This document shows, one piece after another, positions 6,162 to 12,857 of a stretch of DNA of 14,619 nucleotides (position 1 is the stretch's first letter; each line of letters opens with the position of its first letter). The notes beneath the pieces are model-generated. The model did no database searches, was not told where the DNA came from, and saw only the letters and a program-made list of their open reading frames with translations. This stretch comes from Betaproteobacteria bacterium. Its GTDB lineage: Bacteria; Pseudomonadota; Gammaproteobacteria; Burkholderiales; SG8-39. Both the position numbers and the translations under genes were made by a program. The DNA lies in assembly GCA_012274205.1 (NCBI GenBank), contig JAAOZY010000234.1, forward strand, positions 1-14,619, in the 5' to 3' direction.

Positions 6162-7451
6162 TTGCGGCGCGCCGACCCATCGCCAATAATCCGCTTGTAC
6201 ATAGACGCGCGGGACCGCTCGCGCAAACCCACTGAGCATGCGCGCGCGCCCTTGTTAGCCCAGCCTCCAGGATCCATCCAGCAGTCCGAACCGCAGTTGC
6301 GCGTGCTCGACGATCTCTCCGGCATAGATGCCGCGGACTGGAACCGGCTCGCTCACGATCATCCGCTGCTGTCGCACGAATTTTTCCACGCCCTGCACAG
6401 CACCGACTGCGCCAGCGCCGACAGCGGCTGGCAGCCGCAGTTCCTGACGCTGTGGGAGCGCGCCGCCCCGGGCGGCGCGGACACATCGGCGCCGCCGCGG
6501 CTGCGGGCGGCGATGCCGCTTTATCTCAAGTCGCACTCCTACGGCGAATATGTGTTCGACTGGGCCTGGGCCGACGCCTATCAACGCCATGGGCTCGCGT
6601 ATTACCCGAAGATGCTGGCGGCGATCCCGTTCTCGCCGGTGTCGGGGCCGCGCCTGCTCGCCGCGAGCGATGGCGATCGTGCGCTGCTGCTGCGCGCTGC
6701 GCTCGCGCTCGCGCGCGATGCCGGCACTTCGTCGCTGCATGTGTTGTTCCCGCAGCCCGCGGAGGCCGAGCTGATGCGATCGGAGGGGATGATGCTGCGC
6801 GCCGGCGTGCAATTCCACTGGCGCAATCCGGGCTATGCCAACTTCGACGAATTCCTGGCACAGATGTCGCACGACAAGCGCAAGAAGATCCGCCAGGAGC
6901 GGCGCAAGGTGCGCGATGCGGGCGTGCGTTTCCGGCGCCTGCGCGGCGACGAAATCAAGGACGAGGACTGGGCGTTTTTCGCGCGCTGCTACCGGCGCAC
7001 CTATCGCGAGCACCATTCGACGCCCTACCTCAAGCTGGAGTTCTTTCAGCGCCTGGGGCAAACCATGCCGCGGCACGTGCTGCTGATCGTGGCCGAACTC
7101 GAGGGCAAGCCCATCGCCAGCGCGCTCAATCTGTACTCGCGCGAGACGCTATACGGCCGCTACTGGGGTGCACTGCAGTACCTGCCCTGCCTGCATTTCG
7201 AAACCTGCTATTACCAGGCGCTGGAATTCTGCATCGAGGAAGAACTCACGGTATTCGAAGGCGGCGCACAGGGCGAACACAAGCTCGCGCGCGGTTTCCT
7301 GCCGGAGAAAACGCTGTCGGCGCACTGGCTGGCGCACCCCGAGTTTTCCGATGCGGTGCAGCGCTTCCTCGAGCGCGAGCACCATGGCATAGAGAATTAC
7401 GTGGACGAATTGAACGAGCACTCGCCCTACAAGAGCGACGGCGCAGGCTAG
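6162..7451 (+). CDS. GNAT/FemAB-like N-acyltransferase family protein (DUF482)
   Basis: The frame encodes up to 429 residues. From about residue 46 it fits the DUF482/FemAB-like family: the aromatic stretch SHSYGEYVFDWAWADAY (124-140), YYPKMLAAIPFSPVSGPRLL (147-166), a basic segment SHDKRKKIRQERRKV (236-250), the acyltransferase-like core HVLLIVAELEGKPIASALNL (305-324), and FEGGAQGEHKLARGFLP (365-381). Members are related to peptidoglycan-building Fem enzymes, but the substrate of this branch is not established and I do not assign one. No transmembrane segment or signal peptide is seen. Start is uncertain: ATG 6162 lies only 16 bases from the nadE start and gives a non-conserved N-terminus of about 45 residues; TTG at 6252 or 6297 and GTG at 6303 are alternatives. 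It is convergent with ppa and overlaps it by 4 bases. Confidence 0.85.
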   Translation: MRRADPSPIIRLYIDARDRSRKPTEHARAPLLAQPPGSIQQSEPQLRVLDDLSGIDAADWNRLAHDHPLLSHEFFHALHSTDCASADSGWQPQFLTLWERAAPGGADTSAPPRLRAAMPLYLKSHSYGEYVFDWAWADAYQRHGLAYYPKMLAAIPFSPVSGPRLLAASDGDRALLLRAALALARDAGTSSLHVLFPQPAEAELMRSEGMMLRAGVQFHWRNPGYANFDEFLAQMSHDKRKKIRQERRKVRDAGVRFRRLRGDEIKDEDWAFFARCYRRTYREHHSTPYLKLEFFQRLGQTMPRHVLLIVAELEGKPIASALNLYSRETLYGRYWGALQYLPCLHFETCYYQALEFCIEEELTVFEGGAQGEHKLARGFLPEKTLSAHWLAHPEFSDAVQRFLEREHHGIENYVDELNEHSPYKSDGAG

Positions 7452-7996
7452 AATTTGGGCTTCTTTTTCGCCCTGCGGTAGCGCTCCACGCCGGCAAGAA
7501 TTTCCTGCTTCGCCTCCTCCGCGCCGACCCAGCCTTCGATCTTCACCCATTTTCCGGGCTCGAGATCCTTGTAGTGCTGAAAGAAATGCGAGATCTGCGC
7601 GGTTGTCAGCTCGGGCAGGTCGCGCGGTGACTTGAGCGCGCGGTAGAGGCTGGAGAGCTTGTCCACGGGCACGGCGAGCAGCTTGGCATCGCCGCCGGCC
7701 TCGTCTTCCATCTTGAGCATGCCTATGGGGCGGCAGCGCACCACCACGCCGGTGATCACCGGGACCGGGCTCAGCACCAGCACGTCCACCGGATCGCCGT
7801 CATCCGAAATGGTGTGCGGAATGTAGCCGTAGTTGCAGGGATAGTGCATCGCTGTCGACATGAAGCGGTCGACGAATACCGCCCCGGTCGCCTTGTCCAC
7901 CTCGTACTTGATCGGATCCGCGTTCATCGGGATTTCGATGATCACGTTGACATCGTTGGGAACGTCGCGGCCTGAGCTGACTCGGTCCAGATTCAT
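7448..7996 (-). CDS. ppa: Inorganic pyrophosphatase, family I
   Basis: This 182-residue soluble Mg-dependent enzyme hydrolyses PPi to phosphate and pulls biosynthetic reactions forward. Active-site residues are in place: E21, K30, E32, R44, Y52, Y56, the signature DGDPVDV (66-72), and D98, D103 and K105. Length matches the hexameric bacterial family. The ATG at 7996 is supported by AAGGA at 8007-8003 with 6-base spacing. Upstream of that site is a perfect hairpin in the likely leader. The final residues KKKPKF end at a TAG that lies in the CTAG shared with the convergent GNAT gene. It acts on PPi released by enzymes including NadE and KdsB, encoded nearby. Confidence 0.97.
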   Translation of the reverse strand: MNLDRVSSGRDVPNDVNVIIEIPMNADPIKYEVDKATGAVFVDRFMSTAMHYPCNYGYIPHTISDDGDPVDVLVLSPVPVITGVVVRCRPIGMLKMEDEAGGDAKLLAVPVDKLSSLYRALKSPRDLPELTTAQISHFFQHYKDLEPGKWVKIEGWVGAEEAKQEILAGVERYRRAKKKPKF

Positions 7997-8002
7997 GCTA
8001 TG

Positions 8003-8007
8003 TCCTT
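8003..8007 (-). promoter_or_regulatory. ppa ribosome binding site
   Basis: AAGGA on the minus strand, 6 bases from the ATG. The downstream arm of the 8013-8037 hairpin ends only 5 bases before it, so folding could influence ribosome access. Confidence 0.55.
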
Positions 8008-8012
8008 GGAAC

Positions 8013-8037
8013 CGGTAACAAAGTCATTTTGTTACCG
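8013..8037. repeat. Perfect inverted repeat in the ppa leader
   Basis: Arms CGGTAACAAA and TTTGTTACCG (10 bases each) flank a 5-base spacer. On the ppa strand this makes a hairpin just upstream of the Shine-Dalgarno. It could be an operator or an mRNA structure. It partly resembles the palindrome at 3962-3985 (shared CATTTTG core). Confidence 0.7.
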
Positions 8038-8066
8038 TCTTGCTGGCGGTTTCTTCCCGAACGCGT

Positions 8067-8072
8067 ATTCTA
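8067..8072 (-). promoter_or_regulatory. Possible ppa -10 box
   Basis: TAGAAT on the minus strand would start transcription near 8060, leaving a ~64-base leader that contains the 8013-8037 hairpin. No good -35 is seen. Confidence 0.25.
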
Positions 8073-8100
8073 AAGCAGGCGCGCGGAAGCCGGTAAGATA

Positions 8101-8127
8101 GCGCAATTGCGCGGGCAAAATCCGCGC
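8101..8127. repeat. Two overlapping inverted repeats upstream of panB
   Basis: GCGCAATTGCGC (8101-8112) is a perfect 12-base palindrome. It overlaps a second inverted repeat, GCGCGG (8109-8114) with CCGCGC (8122-8127) around a 7-base spacer. They occupy the -35 zone of the candidate panB promoter, a typical operator position. No regulator can be named. Confidence 0.45.
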
Positions 8128-8134
8128 CCCGTCT

Positions 8135-8140
8135 TATAAT
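8135..8140 (+). promoter_or_regulatory. Candidate panB -10 box
   Basis: Perfect TATAAT 34 bases upstream of the panB ATG. The -35 region is replaced by the inverted repeats at 8101-8127, suggesting a regulated or weak promoter. Confidence 0.4.
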
Positions 8141-8174
8141 CAAATACTCATCGCAATTTTTCCGGACAGCCATC

Positions 8175-8975
8175 ATGAGCGACAAGCCCATTACCTTGAG
8201 CGATCTGCATAAGCAACGCCGCGAAGGCAGCAAGATCGCCATGCTCACCGGCTACGATGCGAGCTTCGCCGCGCTGCTGGAGAATGCCGGGGTCGAAAGC
8301 ATCCTCGTCGGGGATTCGCTGGGAAACGTGCTGCAGGGGCGCGACACCACGCTGCCGGTGAGCCTGGCCGACATGGTCTACCACGTGGCCTGCGTCGCGC
8401 GCGGCGCGAAGCGCGCATTCCTCATCGGCGACATGTCCTTCGGCAGCTACCAGGAGAACGCGGAGCAGGCGTTTCGCAGCGCCGCCCAGCTCATGGCGGC
8501 CGGCGCGCACATGGTCAAGCTGGAAGGCGGCGCGACGTTTGCGCAGACTACCGAATTTCTGGTGAAGCGCGGCGTGCCGGTATGCGGCCATCTCGGCCTC
8601 ACGCCGCAGTCGGTGCATCAACTCGGGGGGTTCCGTGTGCAGGGCAAGACCACGGATACGGCGAAACAGCTGATAGCCGACGCGCTCGCGCTGGAGCGTG
8701 CCGGCGCCGGCATGATCGTGCTGGAAGCCATCCCCGCCAGGCTTGCCGCCGAAGTGACGGCCGGCCTGTCGATTCCGACCATAGGCATAGGCGCCGGCCC
8801 GGACTGCTCCGGCCAAGTGCTGGTGCTGTATGACCTCCTGGGCATCTTTCCCGGCAGGAAAGCGAAGTTCGTGCGCAACTTCATGGACGGCGCGGCGAGC
8901 ATCCAGCAGGCGGTGGAAAATTACGTGTACGCGGTCAAGGACGGTTCCTTCCCCGGAGCCGAGCACAGCTTCTAG
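8175..8975 (+). CDS. panB: 3-methyl-2-oxobutanoate hydroxymethyltransferase
   Basis: This 266-residue cytosolic TIM-barrel enzyme transfers a one-carbon unit from methylene-tetrahydrofolate to 2-oxoisovalerate, the first committed step to pantothenate and coenzyme A. The Mg-binding residues are visible: D47 in VGDSLGNVLQG, D86 in IGDMSFGSY and E117 in VKLEGG. The catalytic Glu is E184 in MIVLEAIPA. HLGLTPQSVHQLGGFRVQG (139-157) and GIGAGPDCSGQVLVLYDLLG (204-223) are further family blocks. Length is normal. The usual partner panC is not adjacent within the window. The stop is only 12 bases from the stop of the convergent acyltransferase gene. The ribosome binding site is weak. Confidence 0.97.
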   Translation: MSDKPITLSDLHKQRREGSKIAMLTGYDASFAALLENAGVESILVGDSLGNVLQGRDTTLPVSLADMVYHVACVARGAKRAFLIGDMSFGSYQENAEQAFRSAAQLMAAGAHMVKLEGGATFAQTTEFLVKRGVPVCGHLGLTPQSVHQLGGFRVQGKTTDTAKQLIADALALERAGAGMIVLEAIPARLAAEVTAGLSIPTIGIGAGPDCSGQVLVLYDLLGIFPGRKAKFVRNFMDGAASIQQAVENYVYAVKDGSFPGAEHSF

Positions 8976-8987
8976 GCCGACGGCAGG

Positions 8988-9566
8988 TCAGGGTTCTTGA
9001 CTGCTTTCGCGTCGTAGCACCGCGGCTTCCAGCACCAGCAGATCTTTGCTGCGCGGCCGCAGTTTTCTCGCCGGGATTCCCGCATACATCCAGAATTCTT
9101 CGAGATCGCCCCGGACCAGACTTAGTGCGCCGACCGAGCTTCCCTTACCCAGGGTTACCCCAGGGAGAATCACGCTTCCCGCTCCGACAAGTGCATGCCG
9201 CCTGAGGCTCACCGGGGCGTGGACGACCCGGCGCAAATCTTCGGGTACCGTAGGATGCGCCAGACCTCGGCCGGAAAAATCGTCGCTGCTTGAATACACG
9301 GCGACGCGCGAGGAAAGCCCGCTGAAATCCTCCAACTCGATCCGCTCATCGCCGATCAGAGAACAATAGCAGGCAATATGAACATAGCGCCCGACCGCGA
9401 TGCCGCCTCGGCCAGCAGAAAGAATGCAGAAATCATCGATGCGGGCATGGTCCGCAATCGATATCCGCTCGGGATGATAAAGGCTGGCCTTATCGCTGAT
9501 TTTCACATTGCAGCCGACGCGGGCGAAACCCAGCGCGGCTATTGCAGCTTCGGACAAGAACGCCAT
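8988..9566 (-). CDS. Left-handed beta-helix (hexapeptide repeat) acyltransferase
   Basis: The product has 192 residues. Hexapeptide-type turns run through ISIADHARIDDFCILSAG (35-52), GIAVGRYVHIACYCSLIGD (55-73), then VGAGSVILPGVTLGKGSSVG (127-146). The likely catalytic His is H104 in LAHPTVPE, equivalent to the sHPT/HxTVP motif of galactoside and O-antigen acetyltransferases. The C-terminal YAGIPARKLRPR is the usual family ending. Such trimers move acetyl or acyl groups from CoA to sugars, so a polysaccharide or LPS target is likely but not proven. The frame is open up to 9953, but that extension is the shadow of the helicase gene; ATG 9566 fits the domain start. It lies 38 bases after the helicase stop, same strand, so it is probably co-transcribed. 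No sugar-synthesis cluster surrounds it. Confidence 0.85.
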   Translation of the reverse strand: MAFLSEAAIAALGFARVGCNVKISDKASLYHPERISIADHARIDDFCILSAGRGGIAVGRYVHIACYCSLIGDERIELEDFSGLSSRVAVYSSSDDFSGRGLAHPTVPEDLRRVVHAPVSLRRHALVGAGSVILPGVTLGKGSSVGALSLVRGDLEEFWMYAGIPARKLRPRSKDLLVLEAAVLRRESSQEP

Positions 9567-9604
9567 TTTCCCGCTCCGACTATGCAGGCTGCGGAAACCG
9601 CGTA

Positions 9605-11020
9605 TCAGCCGGACTTGCGCAGGCCGCCGAGTAGCGCCGCGACCTGGCGCCCGGGCTTTTGCTGCCCCTGCCGGGGCGGCTCGGCTGCGACGGGAGCGTC
9701 GCTGCTTGGAACGTAGGGTGCGGAAAAAATAGAGTCCACCGGCTTGGCCGGCGCCTTCGCCGTATGGGAACGCGCGCCGCCGCGGGTCAGGCTGCTGCCG
9801 CGCTCGGGGCGGCGCTCGGGCCGCTCGCGCTCGGTGTGCATCAGCGCGGACACCCCGGAGGCGTCCGGCTCGAAGCCGGGCACGATGGTCTGCGGAATGC
9901 GCTGCTTGATGAATTTCTCGATCGCCGCCAGCTTTTCGTGCTCGTCCGAACACACCAGGGAAATGGCGCGGCCGGTGGAACCGGCGCGGCCGGTGCGGCC
10001 GATGCGGTGTACATAGTCTTCAGGCGCGCCGGGCAGTTCGAAGTTGATCACTGCGGGCAGTTCCTGGATATCGAGGCCGCGCGCGGCAACATCGGTCGCG
10101 ACCAATACCGGCGTCTTGCCGGATTTGAAATCCGCCAACGCCTGTATGCGCTCCACCTGCGACTTGTCGCCATGGATGGCCGCGGCGTGGATACCGTCTT
10201 TCTGCAGCTGATAGGCAAGGCGATTGACGCCCAGGCGCGTGCCGCCGAACACCAGCACCTGCGACAGGTTCTGCGTGCGCACCAAATGTGCGAGCAGGTC
10301 GCGTTTTCGTTCACGCCTGACCGGATGCACCTCGTGGCTCACCAGTTCGGTCATGGCGTTGGGGCGCGCAACCTCGATCAGCACGGGCTGGTGCAGCATG
10401 GTATCGGCGAGCCGCTTGATCTCCTCGGAGAAGGTCGCCGAGAACAAGAGGTTCTGCCGCTTTTTCGGCAACAGTGCGAGGATGCGGCGGATGTCGGGCA
10501 TGAAGCCCATGTCGAGCATGCGATCGGCCTCGTCCAGAACGAGGATTTCGACCTGGCCCAGCATCACCGTCTTCTGTTGCACATGGTCGAGCAGCCGGCC
10601 CGGGGTCGCCACCAGCACTTCGACGCCGGCGCGCAGCAGCTGGATCTGCGGGACGATGTCGACGCCGCCGAATACCACGCCGGGGCGCAGCCCCAGGTGT
10701 TTGCCGTAGTCGCGCACGCTTTCGGCGACCTGGGCGGCAAGTTCGCGCGTCGGCGTCAGGATCAGTGCACGCACCGGATGGCGCGCGGGCGAGGCACTGG
10801 TGTTGGCATGCTGCGCCAGCCTCTGCAGCAGCGGCAGCGTGAAGCCCGCGGTCTTGCCGGTGCCGGTCTGGGCGCCGCCCATGACATCCAGCCCCTGCAG
10901 GATCACGGGAATCGCCTGCGCCTGTATCGGGGATGGCTCGGTGTAGCCCTTTTCGGCGACTGCCTGAAGCAGCTGCGGCAGCAGGCCGAGATCGGAAAAC
11001 GCGGCAACGGGCGCGGTCAT
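9605..11020 (-). CDS. rhlE: DEAD-box ATP-dependent RNA helicase, RhlE type
   Basis: This 471-residue RNA-remodelling ATPase is of the kind used in ribosome assembly and mRNA turnover. All core motifs appear in order: Q motif with GYTEPSPIQ (25-33), motif I AQTGTGKT (50-57), PTRELA (90-95), TPGR (139-142), DEAD (163-166), SAT (194-196), IHGDKSQVER (282-291), ATDVAARGLDI (308-318), and HRIGRTGRAG (338-347). The tail from about 390 is Arg/Pro/Ala-rich and low in complexity, as in RhlE proteins, and probably binds RNA. Motif IV reads VFGGTR instead of the more usual VF.RT. The frame opens at 11125, but MTAPVAAFSDLGL at 11020 matches the family start and has AGGG nearby. A TATAAT lies at 11083-11078. 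The symbol is assigned by resemblance; close paralogues such as DbpA or SrmB are less likely. Confidence 0.92.
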   Translation of the reverse strand: MTAPVAAFSDLGLLPQLLQAVAEKGYTEPSPIQAQAIPVILQGLDVMGGAQTGTGKTAGFTLPLLQRLAQHANTSASPARHPVRALILTPTRELAAQVAESVRDYGKHLGLRPGVVFGGVDIVPQIQLLRAGVEVLVATPGRLLDHVQQKTVMLGQVEILVLDEADRMLDMGFMPDIRRILALLPKKRQNLLFSATFSEEIKRLADTMLHQPVLIEVARPNAMTELVSHEVHPVRRERKRDLLAHLVRTQNLSQVLVFGGTRLGVNRLAYQLQKDGIHAAAIHGDKSQVERIQALADFKSGKTPVLVATDVAARGLDIQELPAVINFELPGAPEDYVHRIGRTGRAGSTGRAISLVCSDEHEKLAAIEKFIKQRIPQTIVPGFEPDASGVSALMHTERERPERRPERGSSLTRGGARSHTAKAPAKPVDSIFSAPYVPSSDAPVAAEPPRQGQQKPGRQVAALLGGLRKSG

Positions 11021-11077
11021 AGACCCTGCAACGTTAGGTGCGAGGGCAAAGCTGCATTGACGCTGAATGACTTGAAA

Positions 11078-11083
11078 ATTATA
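11078..11083 (-). promoter_or_regulatory. Candidate rhlE -10 box
   Basis: Perfect TATAAT on the minus strand, 57 bases upstream of the helicase ATG. The -35 region is not recognisable. The rest of this divergent gap (11021-11277) holds a direct repeat and a 12-base palindrome but no gene. Confidence 0.35.
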
Positions 11084-11137
11084 TCCACGGATTACCAGGT
11101 TGGCGGCGCAGCCAGACTGAGCCAAGATGATGGAAGC

Positions 11138-11157
11138 AATGACAATTATAGGCCTGT
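11138..11157 (+). repeat. Direct repeat copy 1 upstream of kdsB
   Basis: AATGACAATTATAGGCCTGT matches a second copy at 11236-11255 with about 18 of 21 aligned positions identical. Both copies contain TTATAGG and lie in the divergent rhlE/kdsB gap. Confidence 0.5.
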
Positions 11158-11193
11158 CGCGCCGCGCGCGCTTGCCTATCGGGGCTCGACCTC

Positions 11194-11205
11194 ATTGCAT
11201 GCAAT
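11194..11205. repeat. 12-base perfect palindrome between the direct repeats
   Basis: ATTGCATGCAAT, perfect, in the divergent rhlE/kdsB gap. It could be a regulator half-site pair; no regulator can be named. Confidence 0.4.
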
Positions 11206-11235
11206 TCAACCCCGCTTGCCTCAATCAGCTAAAAT

Positions 11236-11255
11236 AATGACTTTATAGGCCCTGT
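11236..11255 (+). repeat. Direct repeat copy 2 upstream of kdsB
   Basis: AATGACTTTATAGGCCCTGT, the partner of 11138-11157, ends 22 bases before the kdsB ATG. Its TATAGG is a poor -10 match. Confidence 0.5.
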
Positions 11256-11277
11256 TTCTTTTCCCCACGTTCCAATC

Positions 11278-12069
11278 ATGAGCCAATCCGGCGCGTTCCT
11301 GGTGGTGATTCCCGCGCGCTATGCGTCCAGCCGTCTGCACGCCAAGCCGCTGGCCGACATCGCCGGCAAGCCCATGGTGGTGCACGTGGCCGAACGCGCT
11401 CAAGAAAGCGGCGCCAGGGCGGTATGGGTCGCGACCGACCACCAACTGGTATTCGACGCCGTGCGCGCGCACGGACACCAGGCAATGATGACGCGTGCCG
11501 ATCACCCCACGGGTACCGATCGCATCGCCGAGGTGGCGGAGCAGCTCGGTCTCGCCGACGATGAAGTCGTCGTCAACGTGCAGGGCGACGAGCCGCTGAT
11601 CGCACCCGAACTGATCGTCGCGGTGGCGCGATCCCTGGCATCGCGCCGCGAGGCAAGCATTGCAACGGCCTGTCATCCGATCACCGACATCGAGTCGCTG
11701 CTCAATCCCAATGTGGTCAAAGTGGTGCTCGACCACGCCGGTGATGCGCTTTATTTCAGCCGCGCCCCCATCCCCTATCCGCGAGACAGCTTTGCGCTAA
11801 AGGAAAGCGCGCTGCCTGGCGGACTGCCAAGCTATCGCCATATCGGCATTTATGCCTATCGTGCCAGCTTCCTGCGCCTGTACGGCCGGCTGGAACCCGC
11901 GGCGGTCGAACGCTTCGAAGCGCTGGAGCAGTTGCGCGCGCTGTGGCATGGCCATCGCATTGCCGTAGCCATTGCGGCGCACGCCCCGGAGGCTGGCGTC
12001 GATACGGCCGACGACCTGGAGCGCGTGCGCCGCAGCTTGGCTGAGGCGACCGGCCCTGCCTTGAGCTGA
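11278..12069 (+). CDS. kdsB: 3-deoxy-manno-octulosonate cytidylyltransferase (CMP-Kdo synthetase)
   Basis: This 263-residue cytosolic enzyme activates Kdo with CTP, releasing PPi, for lipopolysaccharide inner-core synthesis. The nucleotide-binding N-terminus VVIPARYASSRLHAKPLADI (9-28), HPTGTDRIAEV (76-86), NVQGDEPLI (100-108) and the later YFSRAPIPYPRD and RHIGIYAYRASFL blocks are diagnostic. The common SRLPGKPL motif here reads SRLHAKPL, with His at position 21 in place of Pro. Length is normal. No good Shine-Dalgarno precedes the ATG, but the family N-terminus fixes it. adk follows after 40 bases and then a phosphofructokinase, all in one direction, so an operon is likely. It implies an outer membrane with Kdo-containing LPS. 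Confidence 0.96.
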   Translation: MSQSGAFLVVIPARYASSRLHAKPLADIAGKPMVVHVAERAQESGARAVWVATDHQLVFDAVRAHGHQAMMTRADHPTGTDRIAEVAEQLGLADDEVVVNVQGDEPLIAPELIVAVARSLASRREASIATACHPITDIESLLNPNVVKVVLDHAGDALYFSRAPIPYPRDSFALKESALPGGLPSYRHIGIYAYRASFLRLYGRLEPAAVERFEALEQLRALWHGHRIAVAIAAHAPEAGVDTADDLERVRRSLAEATGPALS

Positions 12070-12109
12070 CGGTTCGAATCGAAATCACCGAGGAAATTGG
12101 GAGCCTAGA

Positions 12110-12784
12110 ATGCGATTCATACTGTTGGGGCCGCCCGGAGCCGGCAAGGGCACACAGGCGAGTTTCATCACTGGGAAATACGGCATCCCGCAGATTTCCA
12201 CCGGTGACATGCTGCGGGCGGCGATCAAGGAAGGCACGGAACTCGGCCGCAAGGCCAAAACGCTGATGGACGCCGGACAACTGGTCTCGGACAGCGTCAT
12301 CCTGGACCTGGTGAAGCACCGCATCGCCGCACCCGATTGCGCCGGAGGATTTCTGTTCGACGGCTTCCCGCGCACGCTCGCGCAGGCCGAAGCGATGAAA
12401 AAAGCCGGACTGCAGATCGACTACGTGATCGAGATCGCGGTGCCGGACGAAGAGATCGTCCTGCGCATGAGCGGCAGGCGTGTACATCCCGCGTCCGGGC
12501 GTACCTATCACGTCAAGTTCAATCCGCCCAAGCTTGCCGACAAGGACGACCTTAGCGGCGAACCCCTGATCCTGCGCCAGGACGACCGTGCAGAGACCGT
12601 GAAGGAGCGGCTACGCGTATATCATGCGCAGACCCAGCCGCTGATCGAATACTATTCGAAATGGCAGGCGACAGGCGACGCGCAGGCGCCCAAACACCTG
12701 CGGGTATTGGGCACCGGCGCGGTGGAGCAGATCCGCGACCGCGTATTCGCTGCGCTCGCGCACGACGCCAAGGCAAAGCAGTAG
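12110..12784 (+). CDS. adk: Adenylate kinase
   Basis: This 224-residue enzyme interconverts AMP + ATP and two ADP. The P-loop GPPGAGKGT is at 7-15, the AMP-binding region STGDMLRAAIKEGTELG at 30-46, and FDGFPRT with the catalytic Arg is near 83-89. The LID domain is the long form but lacks the four zinc cysteines (RRVHPASGRTYHVKFNPPK), as in most Gram-negative bacteria. The C-terminal ~10 residues (AHDAKAKQ) are a non-conserved extension. GGGAG upstream at about 8 bases serves as Shine-Dalgarno. It sits between kdsB and the phosphofructokinase gene. Confidence 0.97.
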   Translation: MRFILLGPPGAGKGTQASFITGKYGIPQISTGDMLRAAIKEGTELGRKAKTLMDAGQLVSDSVILDLVKHRIAAPDCAGGFLFDGFPRTLAQAEAMKKAGLQIDYVIEIAVPDEEIVLRMSGRRVHPASGRTYHVKFNPPKLADKDDLSGEPLILRQDDRAETVKERLRVYHAQTQPLIEYYSKWQATGDAQAPKHLRVLGTGAVEQIRDRVFAALAHDAKAKQ

Positions 12785-12844
12785 CGCAGCAGGCACGGGC
12801 CTTCTGGCTACCCGCGTAGTTGCCCTGGTCTAGTTACAGACGCC

Positions 12845-12850
12845 AAGGAG
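12845..12850 (+). promoter_or_regulatory. Ribosome binding site of the phosphofructokinase gene
   Basis: AAGGAG at 7-base spacing from the ATG at 12858; a strong site that fixes the start. Confidence 0.65.
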
Positions 12851-12857
12851 AGCGCAC

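Noticed and set aside
6146..6325. 60-residue N-terminal extension of NadE
   Set aside because: Sequence is not conserved, overlaps the divergent gene, and MGNTVRIAVAQ matches the family start.
9567..9953. N-terminal extension of the beta-helix acyltransferase
   Set aside because: It overlaps the rhlE tail in another frame and is Arg-rich low-complexity sequence.
11021..11125. 35-residue N-terminal extension of the helicase
   Set aside because: The extension crosses the likely promoter (TATAAT at 11083-11078) and is not typical of RhlE.
9659..11248. 529-codon plus-strand frame opposite rhlE
   Set aside because: Antisense shadow caused by codon bias; His/Gln/Arg-rich with no recognisable domain, while rhlE is complete.
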